A stretch of DNA of 64,000 bases. Origin: Nocardioides dokdonensis FR1436 (lineage in GTDB: Bacteria; Actinomycetota; Actinomycetes; Propionibacteriales; Nocardioidaceae). Below the pieces are notes generated by a model that ran no database searches, was not told the origin of the DNA, and saw only the letters and a list, made by a program, of their open reading frames with translations. This document shows positions 1-8,836 of this stretch, piece after piece. The DNA lies in contig NZ_CP015079.1 of the NCBI RefSeq assembly GCF_001653335.1, positions 4,278,001-4,342,000 of the forward strand, given 5' to 3'. The first letter of the stretch is position 1, and each line of letters begins with the position of its first letter. The translations under genes and the position numbers were made by a program.

Positions 1-731
1 AGCGCGTCCTCGGGGCCTTCGGCGCCGGGCAGCACGTCGTGGTGCGCACCCTCGATGCCGGCTCGGACAAGCCGGTCGCGTTCGCGACCCTGCCGGGCGA
101 GGAGAATCCCGCCCTGGGTGTGCGCGGGCTGCGCCTGTCCTTCGGCAACCCCGGACTGATGGACCGTCAGCTCGACGCGGTCGCGATGGCTGCCACCGCG
201 ACCGGCACGGAGACCTGGGTGATGGCTCCGATGGTGGCCACCGTCGCCGAGGCAGCCGACTTCGGCGCCAAGGTCCGCGCGCGCGGCATGAAGGCGGGCG
301 TCATGGTCGAGGTGCCCAGCGCGGCCCTCCTCGCCCACCGGATGCTCGAGGAGGTCGACTTCCTCTCCATCGGCACCAACGACCTGACGCAGTACACGAT
401 GGCCGCCGACCGCATGGCCTCCCAGCTCGCCCACCTCACCGATGCCTGGCAGCCCGCCGTGCTGCAGCTGATCGCCATCACGGCCGAGGCCGGACGGCGG
501 GCCGGGAAGCCGGTCGGCGTCTGCGGGGAGGCGGCCGCGGACCCGCTGCTGGCGTGCGTCCTGGTCGGCATGGGCATCACGTCGCTCTCCATGGCCGCAG
601 CCGCCGCACCCCCGGTCGGCGCCCGACTGGCAGCGGTGACGTCCGAGCAGTGCGAGGACGCAGCAGAGGCGGCGCTGGCGGCGACCGACCCGGCGAGCGG
701 ACGCGCCGCCGTGCTCGAGCTGCTGGGCTGA
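1..731 (+). CDS. ptsI: PTS enzyme I (PEP-protein phosphotransferase), C-terminal part
   Basis: The reading frame is open from the left edge, so only the C-terminal PEP-binding barrel of enzyme I is present. Enzyme I takes phosphate from PEP and passes it to HPr, feeding every PTS permease. The motif SIGTNDLTQYTMAADR and the segment VGVCGEAAADP, which carries the catalytic cysteine, are enzyme I hallmarks. The nearby mannitol EIICBA gene is a likely user of this phosphate. The N-terminal phospho-histidine domain lies outside the window. Confidence 0.93.
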   Translation, partial: RVLGAFGAGQHVVVRTLDAGSDKPVAFATLPGEENPALGVRGLRLSFGNPGLMDRQLDAVAMAATATGTETWVMAPMVATVAEAADFGAKVRARGMKAGVMVEVPSAALLAHRMLEEVDFLSIGTNDLTQYTMAADRMASQLAHLTDAWQPAVLQLIAITAEAGRRAGKPVGVCGEAAADPLLACVLVGMGITSLSMAAAAAPPVGARLAAVTSEQCEDAAEAALAATDPASGRAAVLELLG

Positions 732-739
732 GACGACGA

Positions 740-771
740 ACGCCCGGGCCTCCGACAGGGGGCCCGGGCGT
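740..771. terminator. Bidirectional hairpin between ptsI and the dehydrogenase gene
   Basis: An 11-bp perfect stem (740-750 with 761-771, ACGCCCGGGCC) closes a 10-nt loop between two convergent genes. There is no clear T-tract, so termination is inferred from position and stem strength. Confidence 0.6.
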
Positions 772-784
772 CGACGTACGAGGA

Positions 785-1843
785 TCAGGGCTCGACGGTC
801 ACCTTGATCGCCTTGCCCTCCTTGACGATCGAGAACGCCTCGAGGACCCGCTCCAGCGGGATGTGCTCGGTGATCAGGTCCTTGACCGGCACCTGCCCGG
901 TGGAGATGTACTCCAGGGCCCGCTTGTTGTGCTCGGGCGCCGAGCCGTTGGCGCCGTGGATGTGCAGCTGGCGGTAGTGCACGACGTTGGAGTCGACGGT
1001 GATCGTCGGGTCGGTCTTGGGCAGCCCCCCGAAGAACGAGATCCGACCGTTGCGCGCGGCCATCGCGATGGCCTGCTCCTGGGTGACGTTGGCGGCGGTG
1101 GCGGTGATGACCACGTCGGCGCCTCGACCGCCCGTCAGCTCCATGACGCGCTCGACGACGTCGACCTCGGCGGCGTTGATCGTCTCGTCGGGGCCGACGG
1201 CGTCCGCCGACATCTGCAGGCGCTCGGCGTTGACGTCGACGAGGTAGACCGGACCGACCTTGTGCACGCCGCGGGCGATGCGGATGTGCATGCAGCCGAT
1301 GGGGCCCGCGCCGAAGACGACGACGGTGTCACCCTCCTCGATGCCGAGCAGCTCCTGGGCGTTGATCGCACAGGCGAAGGGCTCGGCGGCGGAGGCCTCG
1401 TCGAAGCCGACGTTGTCGGGGATGCGGTTGAGACCGTCGACCTTCAGCACCTGCTGGGGCACGATCATGTACTCCGCGAAGCCGCCGTCGTACTGGTAGC
1501 CGACCGAGGTCTGGTTCTGGCAGACCGCCATCCAGCCCTTGTGGCACTCGTGGCAGTCCCCGCACGGCACCGCCGCGATCACCTGCGCACGGTCACCGAC
1601 CGCCCAGGTGCTGGCGTACGTCGAGTTCACGTCGGCACCGACCTCGACCACCTCACCGGCGATCTCGTGCCCGATCGTGCGCGGCGGCGTCAGGTTCTGG
1701 TGGCCGTTGTGGAAGATCTTCACGTCCGTCCCGCACGTCGAGCAGTTGCGCACCCGCAGCTTGACCTCGCCGGGCCCGCACTCGGGCTCGGGCACGTCTT
1801 CGAGGCGCACGTCCTCAGGGGCATAGAACCGGAGAGCCTTCAT
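785..1843 (-). CDS. Zinc-dependent medium-chain dehydrogenase (polyol/alcohol type)
   Basis: A 352-residue NAD(P)-dependent zinc dehydrogenase. The N-terminus has the catalytic zinc pattern CSTCGTD followed by GHE. A structural zinc lobe follows (CGDCHECH plus a later Cys), then a Rossmann fold with VFGAGPIG. The start at MKALRF is preceded by AAGGA; the frame extends 33 codons further upstream but those codons look non-coding. It diverges from the mannitol PTS gene, so a sugar-alcohol or sugar-alcohol-phosphate substrate is likely, though the exact substrate cannot be read from sequence. Confidence 0.85.
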   Translation of the reverse strand: MKALRFYAPEDVRLEDVPEPECGPGEVKLRVRNCSTCGTDVKIFHNGHQNLTPPRTIGHEIAGEVVEVGADVNSTYASTWAVGDRAQVIAAVPCGDCHECHKGWMAVCQNQTSVGYQYDGGFAEYMIVPQQVLKVDGLNRIPDNVGFDEASAAEPFACAINAQELLGIEEGDTVVVFGAGPIGCMHIRIARGVHKVGPVYLVDVNAERLQMSADAVGPDETINAAEVDVVERVMELTGGRGADVVITATAANVTQEQAIAMAARNGRISFFGGLPKTDPTITVDSNVVHYRQLHIHGANGSAPEHNKRALEYISTGQVPVKDLITEHIPLERVLEAFSIVKEGKAIKVTVEP

Positions 1844-1950
1844 CGTCACGTCCTTCACGTCGTCACAGTGACTCGACCGAGCGGGCCGAGCGGTGGTGCT
1901 GCCGGCTGCCGATCTCTGGCGCTGCCTCGACGGCTGACGCACCGGACATT

Positions 1951-2058
1951 ACCACGTATCTGTGGTTTTAGGCTTGATTATGTTGGAAAGACCCTTGACT
2001 TTGTCCATTTCGGCGCGATACAAAGATATTCACAGATCCGTGATCCCGGTCACAGATC
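1951..2058 (+). promoter_or_regulatory. Promoter and repeated operator sites upstream of mtlA
   Basis: Three CACAGAT-type elements lie here: an inverted one inside the dyad ACCACGTATCTGTGGT (1951-1966), and direct CACAGATC copies at 2031-2038 and 2051-2058, exactly 20 bp apart. Between them TTGACT (1995-2000) is followed after 18 bp by TACAAA, a plausible -35/-10 pair. The arrangement suggests a sugar-responsive regulator flanking the promoter. No such regulator is encoded in the window. Confidence 0.5.
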
Positions 2059-2111
2059 GTCGAGCTTCACCACCCCCGGTGCTCACCGGGCAGGACAGCA
2101 AGGAAGGTGCC

Positions 2112-4103
2112 ATGGCAACCACACAGGCGACTCCCGGAGGAGCCCGGGTCCAGGTCCAGAAGGTCGGGACGTTCCTCTCGAACATGGTGATGCCCAACAT
2201 CGGCGCATTCATCGCCTGGGGACTCATCACCGCCCTCTTCATCGAGAAGGGGTGGCTCAACCGGGGCGGCTCCGGCGGACTGGCCCCCGACAGCTGGGTG
2301 GCGGAGATCGGCGGCTGGGGCGACTTCGCCGACGGCGGCATCGTCGGCCCGATGATCACCTACCTCCTGCCCCTGCTCATCGGCTACACCGGCGGCAAGA
2401 TGATGTACGCCGCCAGCCCGATGCGAGGCGGGGTGGTGGGCGCCATCGCCACCATGGGCGTCATCGCCGGCACGGACATCCCCATGTTCATGGGGGCCAT
2501 GATCATGGGCCCGCTGGGTGGTTGGTCCATGCGCCACATCGACGCCCTGTGGGACACCAAGATCAAGCCCGGCTTCGAGATGCTGGTCAACAACTTCGCG
2601 GCCGGCATCTGGGGCGCTGTCCTGGCGACCTTCGGCTTCTTCGTGATGAGCCCGATCGTCACGTGGATCGCCAACCGCCTCGAGGACGGCATCGACGTCC
2701 TGGTCACGAACAACCTGCTGCCGTTCACCTCGATCATCATCGAGCCGGCCAAGGTGCTCTTCCTCAACAACGCCCTCAACCACGGCGTCCTGACCCCGCT
2801 GGGCTCCACCGAGGCGCTGGAGAACGGCAAGTCCGTGCTGTTCCTGCTCGAGGCCAACCCGGGCGCGGGCCTGGGCCTGCTGCTGGCCTACTCGATGTTC
2901 GGCAAGGGCCTGGCCAAGGCGTCCGCGCCCGGCGCCGCGATCATCCACTTCTTCGGCGGCATCCACGAGATCTACTTCCCGTTCGTGCTGATGAAGCCCA
3001 AGCTGATCCTGGCGATGATCGCGGGTGGCATGACGCAGATCTTCATCAACGTCATCTTCAACTCGGGTCTGCGCGCACCGGCGGCCCCGGGATCGATCAT
3101 CGCGGTCTACGCCCAGACACCCAGCAACAGCTTCATCGGCGTCACCCTCTCCGTCATCGGCGGAGCGGCGGCCACGTTCGTGGTGGCGGCCCTGCTCCTC
3201 AAGACCGACCGCAGCGACGACCCCGAGGACCAGCTGGTCGCGGCCACCGCGAGCATGGAGGCGATGAAGGGCAAGTCGTCGTCGGTCTCGGGTGCGCTGC
3301 TCGACGGCGGACGCGGGACGGCCGACCACCAGGGCGCCATCCGGTCGATCGTCTTCGCCTGCGACGCCGGCATGGGGTCCTCGGCGATGGGCGCCTCGGT
3401 GCTGCGCAAGAAGGTGCACTCCGCAGGCTTCACCGACGTCACCGTGGTCAACCAGGCGATCTCCAACCTCACCGACACCTACGACCTCGTCGTCACCCAC
3501 CAGGACCTCACCGACCGCGCCCGCCAGCAGACCGGCTCGGCACTGCACGTGTCGGTGGACGACTTCATGTCCAGTCCGCGCTACGACGAGATCGTCGAGC
3601 TGCTCGCCCGCACCAACGCGGATCCGGCGGCGGCCCCCAGCGCGGCAGCGGCCGAGCCGGGCCCCCCGACGGGGCTGCTGGCCCGCGAGTCGATCGTCCT
3701 CGACGCCCTCGCCGAGTCGCGCGACGACGCCATCACGCGCGCCGGCGACCTCCTGGTCTCGGCGGGTGCGGTGGACGCGAGCTACGTCGCGGCGATGCTC
3801 GACCGCGAGACCTCGGTGTCGACGTACATGGGCAACGGTCTGGCCATCCCGCACGGCACGAACGAGGCCAAGCCGTCCATCCGGCGCTCGGCGATCAGCT
3901 TCGTGCGCTACACCGACCCGCTCGACTGGAACGGCAAGCCGGCCCGGTTCGTGATCGGGATCGCCGGGGCCGGCGACGACCACCTGACGCTGCTGCGCCG
4001 CATCGCCGAGGTCTTCGTGGATGCCGACCAGGTGGCCCGACTCGAGGCCGCCCAGAGCGCCGCCCAGGTGCTCGAGGTCCTCGACGTGGTCCAGCCGGCC
4101 TGA
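2112..4103 (+). CDS. mtlA: PTS mannitol transporter, fused EIICBA
   Basis: A 663-residue membrane permease that imports and phosphorylates mannitol. The membrane IIC domain occupies about residues 10-350 and includes the motif GGIHEIYFPFVLMKPKL. The IIB domain follows with phospho-cysteine C417 in FACDAGMGSSAMGA. The IIA domain is C-terminal with phospho-histidine H581 in AIPHGT. Length and domain order match the enterobacterial MtlA type. The start has AGGAAGG upstream; the frame is open further 5' into the promoter region. Phosphate would come from enzyme I, encoded just upstream. Confidence 0.95.
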   Translation: MATTQATPGGARVQVQKVGTFLSNMVMPNIGAFIAWGLITALFIEKGWLNRGGSGGLAPDSWVAEIGGWGDFADGGIVGPMITYLLPLLIGYTGGKMMYAASPMRGGVVGAIATMGVIAGTDIPMFMGAMIMGPLGGWSMRHIDALWDTKIKPGFEMLVNNFAAGIWGAVLATFGFFVMSPIVTWIANRLEDGIDVLVTNNLLPFTSIIIEPAKVLFLNNALNHGVLTPLGSTEALENGKSVLFLLEANPGAGLGLLLAYSMFGKGLAKASAPGAAIIHFFGGIHEIYFPFVLMKPKLILAMIAGGMTQIFINVIFNSGLRAPAAPGSIIAVYAQTPSNSFIGVTLSVIGGAAATFVVAALLLKTDRSDDPEDQLVAATASMEAMKGKSSSVSGALLDGGRGTADHQGAIRSIVFACDAGMGSSAMGASVLRKKVHSAGFTDVTVVNQAISNLTDTYDLVVTHQDLTDRARQQTGSALHVSVDDFMSSPRYDEIVELLARTNADPAAAPSAAAAEPGPPTGLLARESIVLDALAESRDDAITRAGDLLVSAGAVDASYVAAMLDRETSVSTYMGNGLAIPHGTNEAKPSIRRSAISFVRYTDPLDWNGKPARFVIGIAGAGDDHLTLLRRIAEVFVDADQVARLEAAQSAAQVLEVLDVVQPA

Positions 4104-4113
4104 TGCGGCACGG

Positions 4114-4893
4114 CTAGCAGACCTCGATCCGTGCTCCCGCGCACGGCTGCTGCACCCAGGCCCGGCCGTCGGCGCCCACCACGAGGGCGCCGAGGTCGGG
4201 CCTTCGTGCGAGCCAGGTCCGGCACCGCTCCCCCATCGCGAACACCGCGGTCGCCATCGCATCGACGTGGGTGAGATCGGCGCCGACGAGGGTCACCGAG
4301 GCGAGCTCGGTGGCGGGCCGACGACGGACGGGGTCGACGATGTGCGGCCCCCGCTCGGCGGTGCCGGAGGTGGCGACGGCGAGGTCGTGCCCGACCACCA
4401 CGGCCGCCACGCGGGTGCGGTCGAACGGGTCGACCACGCCCAGGCGCCACGGCCTCCCCGGCGCCGGGGAGCCGCTGCTGCGCAGGTCGCCGCCGGCGGC
4501 GATGCAGTGGACCCGCGAGCCCGCGCCGTGGAGCATCCGGCTGGCGACCTCGACGCTCCAGCCCTTCACCAGCCCGGTGGGGTCCAGGCGTCCGCCGGGC
4601 TCCGCGGTGAAGTAGCCGTCGCTGGCCTCGGTGGCGTCGCGGCACAGGGCCAGGACGTCGCGGACCTCCACCGCACAGTCCTCCAGGCCACGCCGACCGT
4701 CGCCCAGCTCGACGACCTGGCTGTCGGACCGGTAGGTGCTGAAGGTCGCGTCCACCCACCGCCACCAGCCGACCACCCGGTCCACGGCCTCGGAGTCCAG
4801 GGCCAGGTCGCGCACGTCGACGCTGAAGACCGTGCCCATCACCGAGACGATCCGCCGGCTCCCCCGGATCTCGTCGTCGAGCACGGCACTCAT
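4114..4893 (-). CDS. apbE: FAD:protein FMN transferase (ApbE family)
   Basis: A 259-residue flavin transferase that attaches FMN covalently to a Thr/Ser of extracytoplasmic FMN-binding domains. Visible ApbE features are the N-terminal VMGTVFSVDV, the ATFSTYRSDSQ segment, LDPTGLVKGW and the metal-binding AGADL/THVDAMATAVF-like region near the C-terminus. It overlaps the upstream FMN-binding protein gene by four bases, so the pair is translationally coupled and the neighbour is the obvious substrate. No clear signal peptide is seen. Confidence 0.9.
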   Translation of the reverse strand: MSAVLDDEIRGSRRIVSVMGTVFSVDVRDLALDSEAVDRVVGWWRWVDATFSTYRSDSQVVELGDGRRGLEDCAVEVRDVLALCRDATEASDGYFTAEPGGRLDPTGLVKGWSVEVASRMLHGAGSRVHCIAAGGDLRSSGSPAPGRPWRLGVVDPFDRTRVAAVVVGHDLAVATSGTAERGPHIVDPVRRRPATELASVTLVGADLTHVDAMATAVFAMGERCRTWLARRPDLGALVVGADGRAWVQQPCAGARIEVC

Positions 4894-5318
4894 GCCGAGG
4901 AGCTCGGGTCGCCGGCCGCGATCTGGTCGAGGGCACCTTGGAGGGAGTCGGCGTACCCCTGGCTCGTGTACGTCGCACCCGACACCGCGTCGACGCCGGT
5001 GCCCTGGGCCGCCAGGGCCTCGCGGCGCAGCACCGGGGCCGAGTAGTCGGCGATCTGGCCGGACCGGCCGCCGGTCGGCAGCCGCAGCGACACCACGTCG
5101 GTCAGCACCCCGCCCTGGACCGTCACGCGCACCTGCACCGGGCCGTACCGGGTGCTCACGAGCGGGCCGTCGACGGTCCCGTGGTCGCTGGCCACGAGGT
5201 CCACCGCCGGTCCGAGGGCGGTCTGGTCGGAGGTGAGGGTCTTGAGGCCGATCAGCAGCAGCACGCCCAGGACGGAGGCGGCGATCCTGACGGGGGGGCT
5301 GGTCACCGGGTGGGACAT
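4890..5318 (-). CDS. Membrane-anchored FMN-binding domain protein
   Basis: A 142-residue protein with one N-terminal membrane segment (about residues 9-25) and an exported FMN-binding domain. The C-terminal motif SGATYTSQGYADSL matches the flavinylation consensus, where the Thr of SGAT receives FMN from ApbE. It lies between the flavoprotein reductase and apbE genes with an ATGA overlap to apbE, fitting a three-part electron-transfer operon. The start MSHPV has GGAGGA upstream; a longer in-frame extension was discarded because it overlaps the upstream gene. Confidence 0.88.
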   Translation of the reverse strand: MSHPVTSPPVRIAASVLGVLLLIGLKTLTSDQTALGPAVDLVASDHGTVDGPLVSTRYGPVQVRVTVQGGVLTDVVSLRLPTGGRSGQIADYSAPVLRREALAAQGTGVDAVSGATYTSQGYADSLQGALDQIAAGDPSSSA

Positions 5319-5328
5319 CGGGTCCTCC

Positions 5329-6699
5329 TCAGAGCTCGAAGTGTTCGGCGTGGACGTGTCGTGCCGGTACGCCGCAGCGCCGGAGGCTGGCGGTGGCCGC
5401 CTCCATGAACGGGCCGGGGCCGCACAGGTAGACGTCGCGGTCCCCGAGGTCCGGGACGACCTCGCGCAGCCGCTCCCCGACGAGGACGTCGTCGCTGCCG
5501 CCGGAGGGGCCCACCCCGTAGTGGACGTCGATGTGGGCTGCCTGGGCGAGGCGGTCGATCTCCTGACGGTGCACCAGGTCCTCGATGCTCCGGGCCCGGT
5601 AGACGAGCGTGGCGGGTCCCGCCTCCGCGCCCTGGTCGTGGTGCTGCTCGAGCAGCGCCCGCAGGGGCGTGATGCCGATCCCACCGGCGAGCAGCAGGAC
5701 GCCGGGGTTGCGGCGCCGCGCGACCGTGAGGGCGCCGTAGGGCCCCTCCATCAGGGCCCGGGTCCCCGGGACGAGACCGCGCAGCCCGGCGCTGTGCGTG
5801 CCCAGCGCCTTCACGGTGATCCGCAGCTCGGAGTCGGTCGGGGCGGCGGACAGCGAGAACGGGTGCGACTGCCACCACCCGGTCGGGGTCAGGAACCGCC
5901 ACCGGAGGAACTGGCCGGCCTCGGCCCCGAGCCGGTCCAGGTCCCGTCCGGCGACCACGACCGACACCACCCCGGGGGCCTCGGACGTGACGGCCGCGAC
6001 CCGGGGGCGGTGCCGCAGCGCGTTGCGGACCGGGTTCAGCCAGCGGTACCAGACCAGCAGGGCCGCGACGACGGCGTACAGCGTGATCCAGGCAGCCTCG
6101 GCCCAGCCCGTCCGGAAGTCCGCGCCGGCGCTCAGGACGTGCAGGAAGCTCAGCCCGATGGCGACGTAGGTGAGCAGGTGGACGAGGTACCAGGTCTCGT
6201 AGCCGACCCTCCTCCGGACCTGCCTCGCCGAGAGCACCCCGACGAGCACCAGGAGGCCGTAGCCGATCACGGCCAGGAGCACGTCCGGGACGGCGACCAG
6301 CAGCAGCCGGACCTGGGCCACGAGTCCCGAGCCCGAGGCCAGCGAGTAGCCCCAGGTGATCAGGACGGCGTGGGCGCTCAGGAGGCCGAGGAGGTAGCGG
6401 CCCGTCATCGCGTGCCACCGGGCCAGGCGGTCGGTGCCGAGGCCGTGGTCGAGCCACGGCGCCCGGCACATCAGCAGCAGGGCCACCGCGACGGCGTACC
6501 CGCCGAGCAGCCCGGTGATCCGGCCGGCGGCGCTCACCCACTCCCCCGGACCGGCGAGGATCGTCGTGTCGTGCCACCACAGGGCGAGGACGGCGACCGC
6601 TCCGACGGCGACCGCGGCGACGAGCTGCCGCTCGCCGACGGTGCGCCTCCGGCGCCGGAGCGCGGGTGGGGTGCTCGGGGTCTTCGTGACGGTGGTCAT
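5329..6699 (-). CDS. Ferric-reductase-like transmembrane flavoprotein
   Basis: A 456-residue protein with six or so membrane segments (residues 25-230) of the ferric reductase/NADPH oxidase heme-binding type, with histidines in RWHAMTGRY, LSAHAVL and WYLVHLLTY. A cytosolic FAD/NAD(P) reductase module follows (HPFSLSAAP, LLAGGIGITPLRALL, YLCGPGPFMEA). It would move electrons from NAD(P)H across the membrane to the flavinylated protein encoded next. The start MTTVTK has GAGGAG upstream. First gene of the operon, with an OmpR-type repeat 56 bp upstream. Confidence 0.88.
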   Translation of the reverse strand: MTTVTKTPSTPPALRRRRRTVGERQLVAAVAVGAVAVLALWWHDTTILAGPGEWVSAAGRITGLLGGYAVAVALLLMCRAPWLDHGLGTDRLARWHAMTGRYLLGLLSAHAVLITWGYSLASGSGLVAQVRLLLVAVPDVLLAVIGYGLLVLVGVLSARQVRRRVGYETWYLVHLLTYVAIGLSFLHVLSAGADFRTGWAEAAWITLYAVVAALLVWYRWLNPVRNALRHRPRVAAVTSEAPGVVSVVVAGRDLDRLGAEAGQFLRWRFLTPTGWWQSHPFSLSAAPTDSELRITVKALGTHSAGLRGLVPGTRALMEGPYGALTVARRRNPGVLLLAGGIGITPLRALLEQHHDQGAEAGPATLVYRARSIEDLVHRQEIDRLAQAAHIDVHYGVGPSGGSDDVLVGERLREVVPDLGDRDVYLCGPGPFMEAATASLRRCGVPARHVHAEHFEL

Positions 6700-6754
6700 G
6701 TGGAACCACTCCTCGTGGTGCCTCGGGATCTGTGCCTCCACCGTGGCCCGCTCG

Positions 6755-6772
6755 ACCTGCCGAGAACCTGAC
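6755..6772 (-). promoter_or_regulatory. OmpR-type direct repeat between the flavin operon and the two-component system
   Basis: Read on the minus strand this is GTCAGGTTCTCGGCAGGT, two CAGGT units 11 bp apart, the spacing expected for an OmpR-family dimer. Sixteen of 18 positions recur at 11163-11180. It lies between the reductase gene and the response regulator gene, so it could control both. Confidence 0.5.
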
Positions 6773-6822
6773 TGGGCATGGTGGTGGCACGCTGGACCCA
6801 GCGAAGGGACTGACCCGAGACC

Positions 6823-7482
6823 ATGCTGATCGGACTGTGTGAGGACGACCCGGCGATCCGGCGCCTGGTCGCGCGCGCGCTCGAGTCCGCCGGGCACGAG
6901 GTCCGGCGGGCGCACGACGGCGGCGAGGCCACCCGGCTGCTCGGCCCGGACAGCGGCGTCGACGTGATCGTGATGGACGTCGGGCTCCCCGACTCCGACG
7001 GTCGCGACGTGGTGCAGGCGCTCCGCTCCGCCGGGCAGGCGGCGCCGGTGCTCTTCCTGACGGCCTTCGGCGCGGTCCACGAGCGGATCGCCGGTTTCCA
7101 CGCCGGCGGGGACGACTACGTCACCAAGCCGTTCGACGTCCAGGAGCTGCTGCTGCGCGTCGACGCCCTCGGTCGGCGCGGCCGGCCGGCCGCTGCGCCG
7201 CCCGGCGGGATCGAGCTCGACCCGGCCCGTCACGAGGTGCGCTGCGCGGGAGGCGGCGCGCAGCTGACCCCCACGGAGTACCGGATGCTCGCCGCGATCA
7301 CCTCGCGCCCCGGGGAGGTGGTCCGGCGCCGGGCGGTGGTGGCGGCGGCCTGGCCGGACGGCTCGTTCGTCAGCGAGAACACCATCGACTCCTTCATCCG
7401 GCGGATCCGGGTCAAGCTCGCCTCCATCGACGCCCCCGTGACCATCGAGACCGTCCGCGGCGTCGGGTTCCGGCTCTCGTGA
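6823..7482 (+). CDS. OmpR-family response regulator
   Basis: A 219-residue two-component regulator. The receiver domain has the acidic pair EDD at residues 7-9, phospho-acceptor D52 in VIVMDVGLPDSDG and the switch lysine in DDYVTKPF. A winged-helix DNA-binding domain follows, ending VTIETVRGVGFRLS. The gene overlaps the histidine kinase start, so the two are co-translated. It diverges from the flavin electron-transfer operon, and the tandem repeat between them is a candidate binding site. Confidence 0.93.
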   Translation: MLIGLCEDDPAIRRLVARALESAGHEVRRAHDGGEATRLLGPDSGVDVIVMDVGLPDSDGRDVVQALRSAGQAAPVLFLTAFGAVHERIAGFHAGGDDYVTKPFDVQELLLRVDALGRRGRPAAAPPGGIELDPARHEVRCAGGGAQLTPTEYRMLAAITSRPGEVVRRRAVVAAAWPDGSFVSENTIDSFIRRIRVKLASIDAPVTIETVRGVGFRLS

Positions 7483-8792
7483 ACCCACCGGTCCCCACCG
7501 GCTCCTTCCGGCGCCAGATCGTCGTCCTCACCGTCTGCGTGACGGCCTTCGCCATGGTGGTCCTGACCGTCCTGGTCCAGCTCCTCCTCGCTGCCCAGAC
7601 CAGCCGGGACGTCGACCGCGTGCTCGAGGACCGCGCCGACGCCGTGGCCGGCTCGACGACCTCCGGCTCCCCCGAGGACCCGCTCACCGTGCCCGACGCC
7701 GAGCTGGACCGGGGCGTCGTGGTCTACGACGCCGACGGCGCCCTCGTGGCTGGGCAGGCCCCCGCCGGGCAGGCCGAGGCGTACGCCGAGCTGAGCCGCA
7801 CCGGCGAGACCAGGTTGCGCGACCTCGGTGACGACCGTCGGGTCCTCGCGCGCCCCTTCACCACGACCGCCGGCACGACGGGCGTCGTGGTCGTCGACGA
7901 GGTCCTCACCCCCTACGAGGAGGCCGAGTTCTACGCCCTGCTGGTCAGCCTGGTCACGGGGGGACTCGCCACGGCCGCCGCCGGCGCTCTCGCTGCCTGG
8001 GTCGCGACCCGGGCGCTGCGACCGGTGGCGGTGCTGGCCGGCACCGCCACCGAGTGGAGCGAGCACGACCTCCTGCGTCGCTTCGACCTCGGACCGCCCA
8101 CCAACGAGCTGACCGCCCTGGCCGGGACGCTGGACAACCTGCTGGACCGGGTCACTGCCGCCATCCGGTCCGAGCAGCGCCTCACCTCCGAGCTCGCCCA
8201 CGAGCTGCGCACCCCCCTCACGACCATCCAGGGCACCGCCGACCTCGCGCTCCTGGGCGAGGACCTCACCGAGCCGGCACGGGAGCACCTGGAGGAGATC
8301 TCCGCGGCTGCGCACCGGATGACGCACACCATCGCGACCCTGCTGGAGCTCGCACGCACGGAGCGCACGGTGGCCGACTCCGCGGTCGCCTCGCTCGTCG
8401 ACGTCGTGGACGAGGTGGTGCGGAGCACCCCCGCCGACGTCGCGGTCGAGGTCGAGGTGCCGGACCTGCGCGTGGGGGCGCCACACGCCCTCGCGGTGCG
8501 AGCCCTGGCGCCCGTCCTGGCCAACGCGGTCCGCTTCGCGACCACAGCGGTGCGGGTGCGGGTCGACGGCGCCACCGCGCCGGACATCGCGCTGGTCGTC
8601 GAGGACGACGGACCCGGCATCCTCGGCGATCCCGAGAGGATCTTCGAGCCGGGGACCACCACGGGCGGCGGGTCCGGGGGCGGCCTCGGGCTGGCGCTGG
8701 CCCGTCGCGTGGCCCGGTCGTGCGGAGGCGACGTCGAGGTCACCCGGGCCGCCGGTCCGACCCGGGTCACGGTCCGGCTCCCCCGCGTGTGA
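7479..8792 (+). CDS. Membrane sensor histidine kinase (HAMP type)
   Basis: A 437-residue kinase with a first membrane helix (about residues 10-35), an extracytoplasmic sensor of about 110 residues, a second helix near 155-178 and a HAMP linker. The dimerisation box ELAHELRTPLTT has phospho-histidine H241, and the ATPase domain has N, G1 (EDDGPGI) and G2 (GGGLGLALARR) boxes. The GTG start overlaps the regulator stop by three bases. The signal is unknown. Its position suggests a link to cell-surface redox conditions. Confidence 0.92.
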   Translation: MNPPVPTGSFRRQIVVLTVCVTAFAMVVLTVLVQLLLAAQTSRDVDRVLEDRADAVAGSTTSGSPEDPLTVPDAELDRGVVVYDADGALVAGQAPAGQAEAYAELSRTGETRLRDLGDDRRVLARPFTTTAGTTGVVVVDEVLTPYEEAEFYALLVSLVTGGLATAAAGALAAWVATRALRPVAVLAGTATEWSEHDLLRRFDLGPPTNELTALAGTLDNLLDRVTAAIRSEQRLTSELAHELRTPLTTIQGTADLALLGEDLTEPAREHLEEISAAAHRMTHTIATLLELARTERTVADSAVASLVDVVDEVVRSTPADVAVEVEVPDLRVGAPHALAVRALAPVLANAVRFATTAVRVRVDGATAPDIALVVEDDGPGILGDPERIFEPGTTTGGGSGGGLGLALARRVARSCGGDVEVTRAAGPTRVTVRLPRV

Positions 8793-8836
8793 TCGCAGTC
8801 AGGTGGATGGCAGGAACGGCGCACCACGCTCTGCCC

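Noticed and set aside
554-4117. Very long plus-strand frame of 1187 codons overlapping three other genes
   Set aside because: It covers the end of ptsI, the dehydrogenase (antisense) and mtlA in another frame; its product is Arg/Gly/Pro-rich low-complexity sequence typical of high-GC shadow frames.
2067-4262. 731-codon minus-strand frame opposite mtlA
   Set aside because: It is antisense to a clear MtlA protein and has Asp/Arg/Val-rich composition with no recognisable domain.
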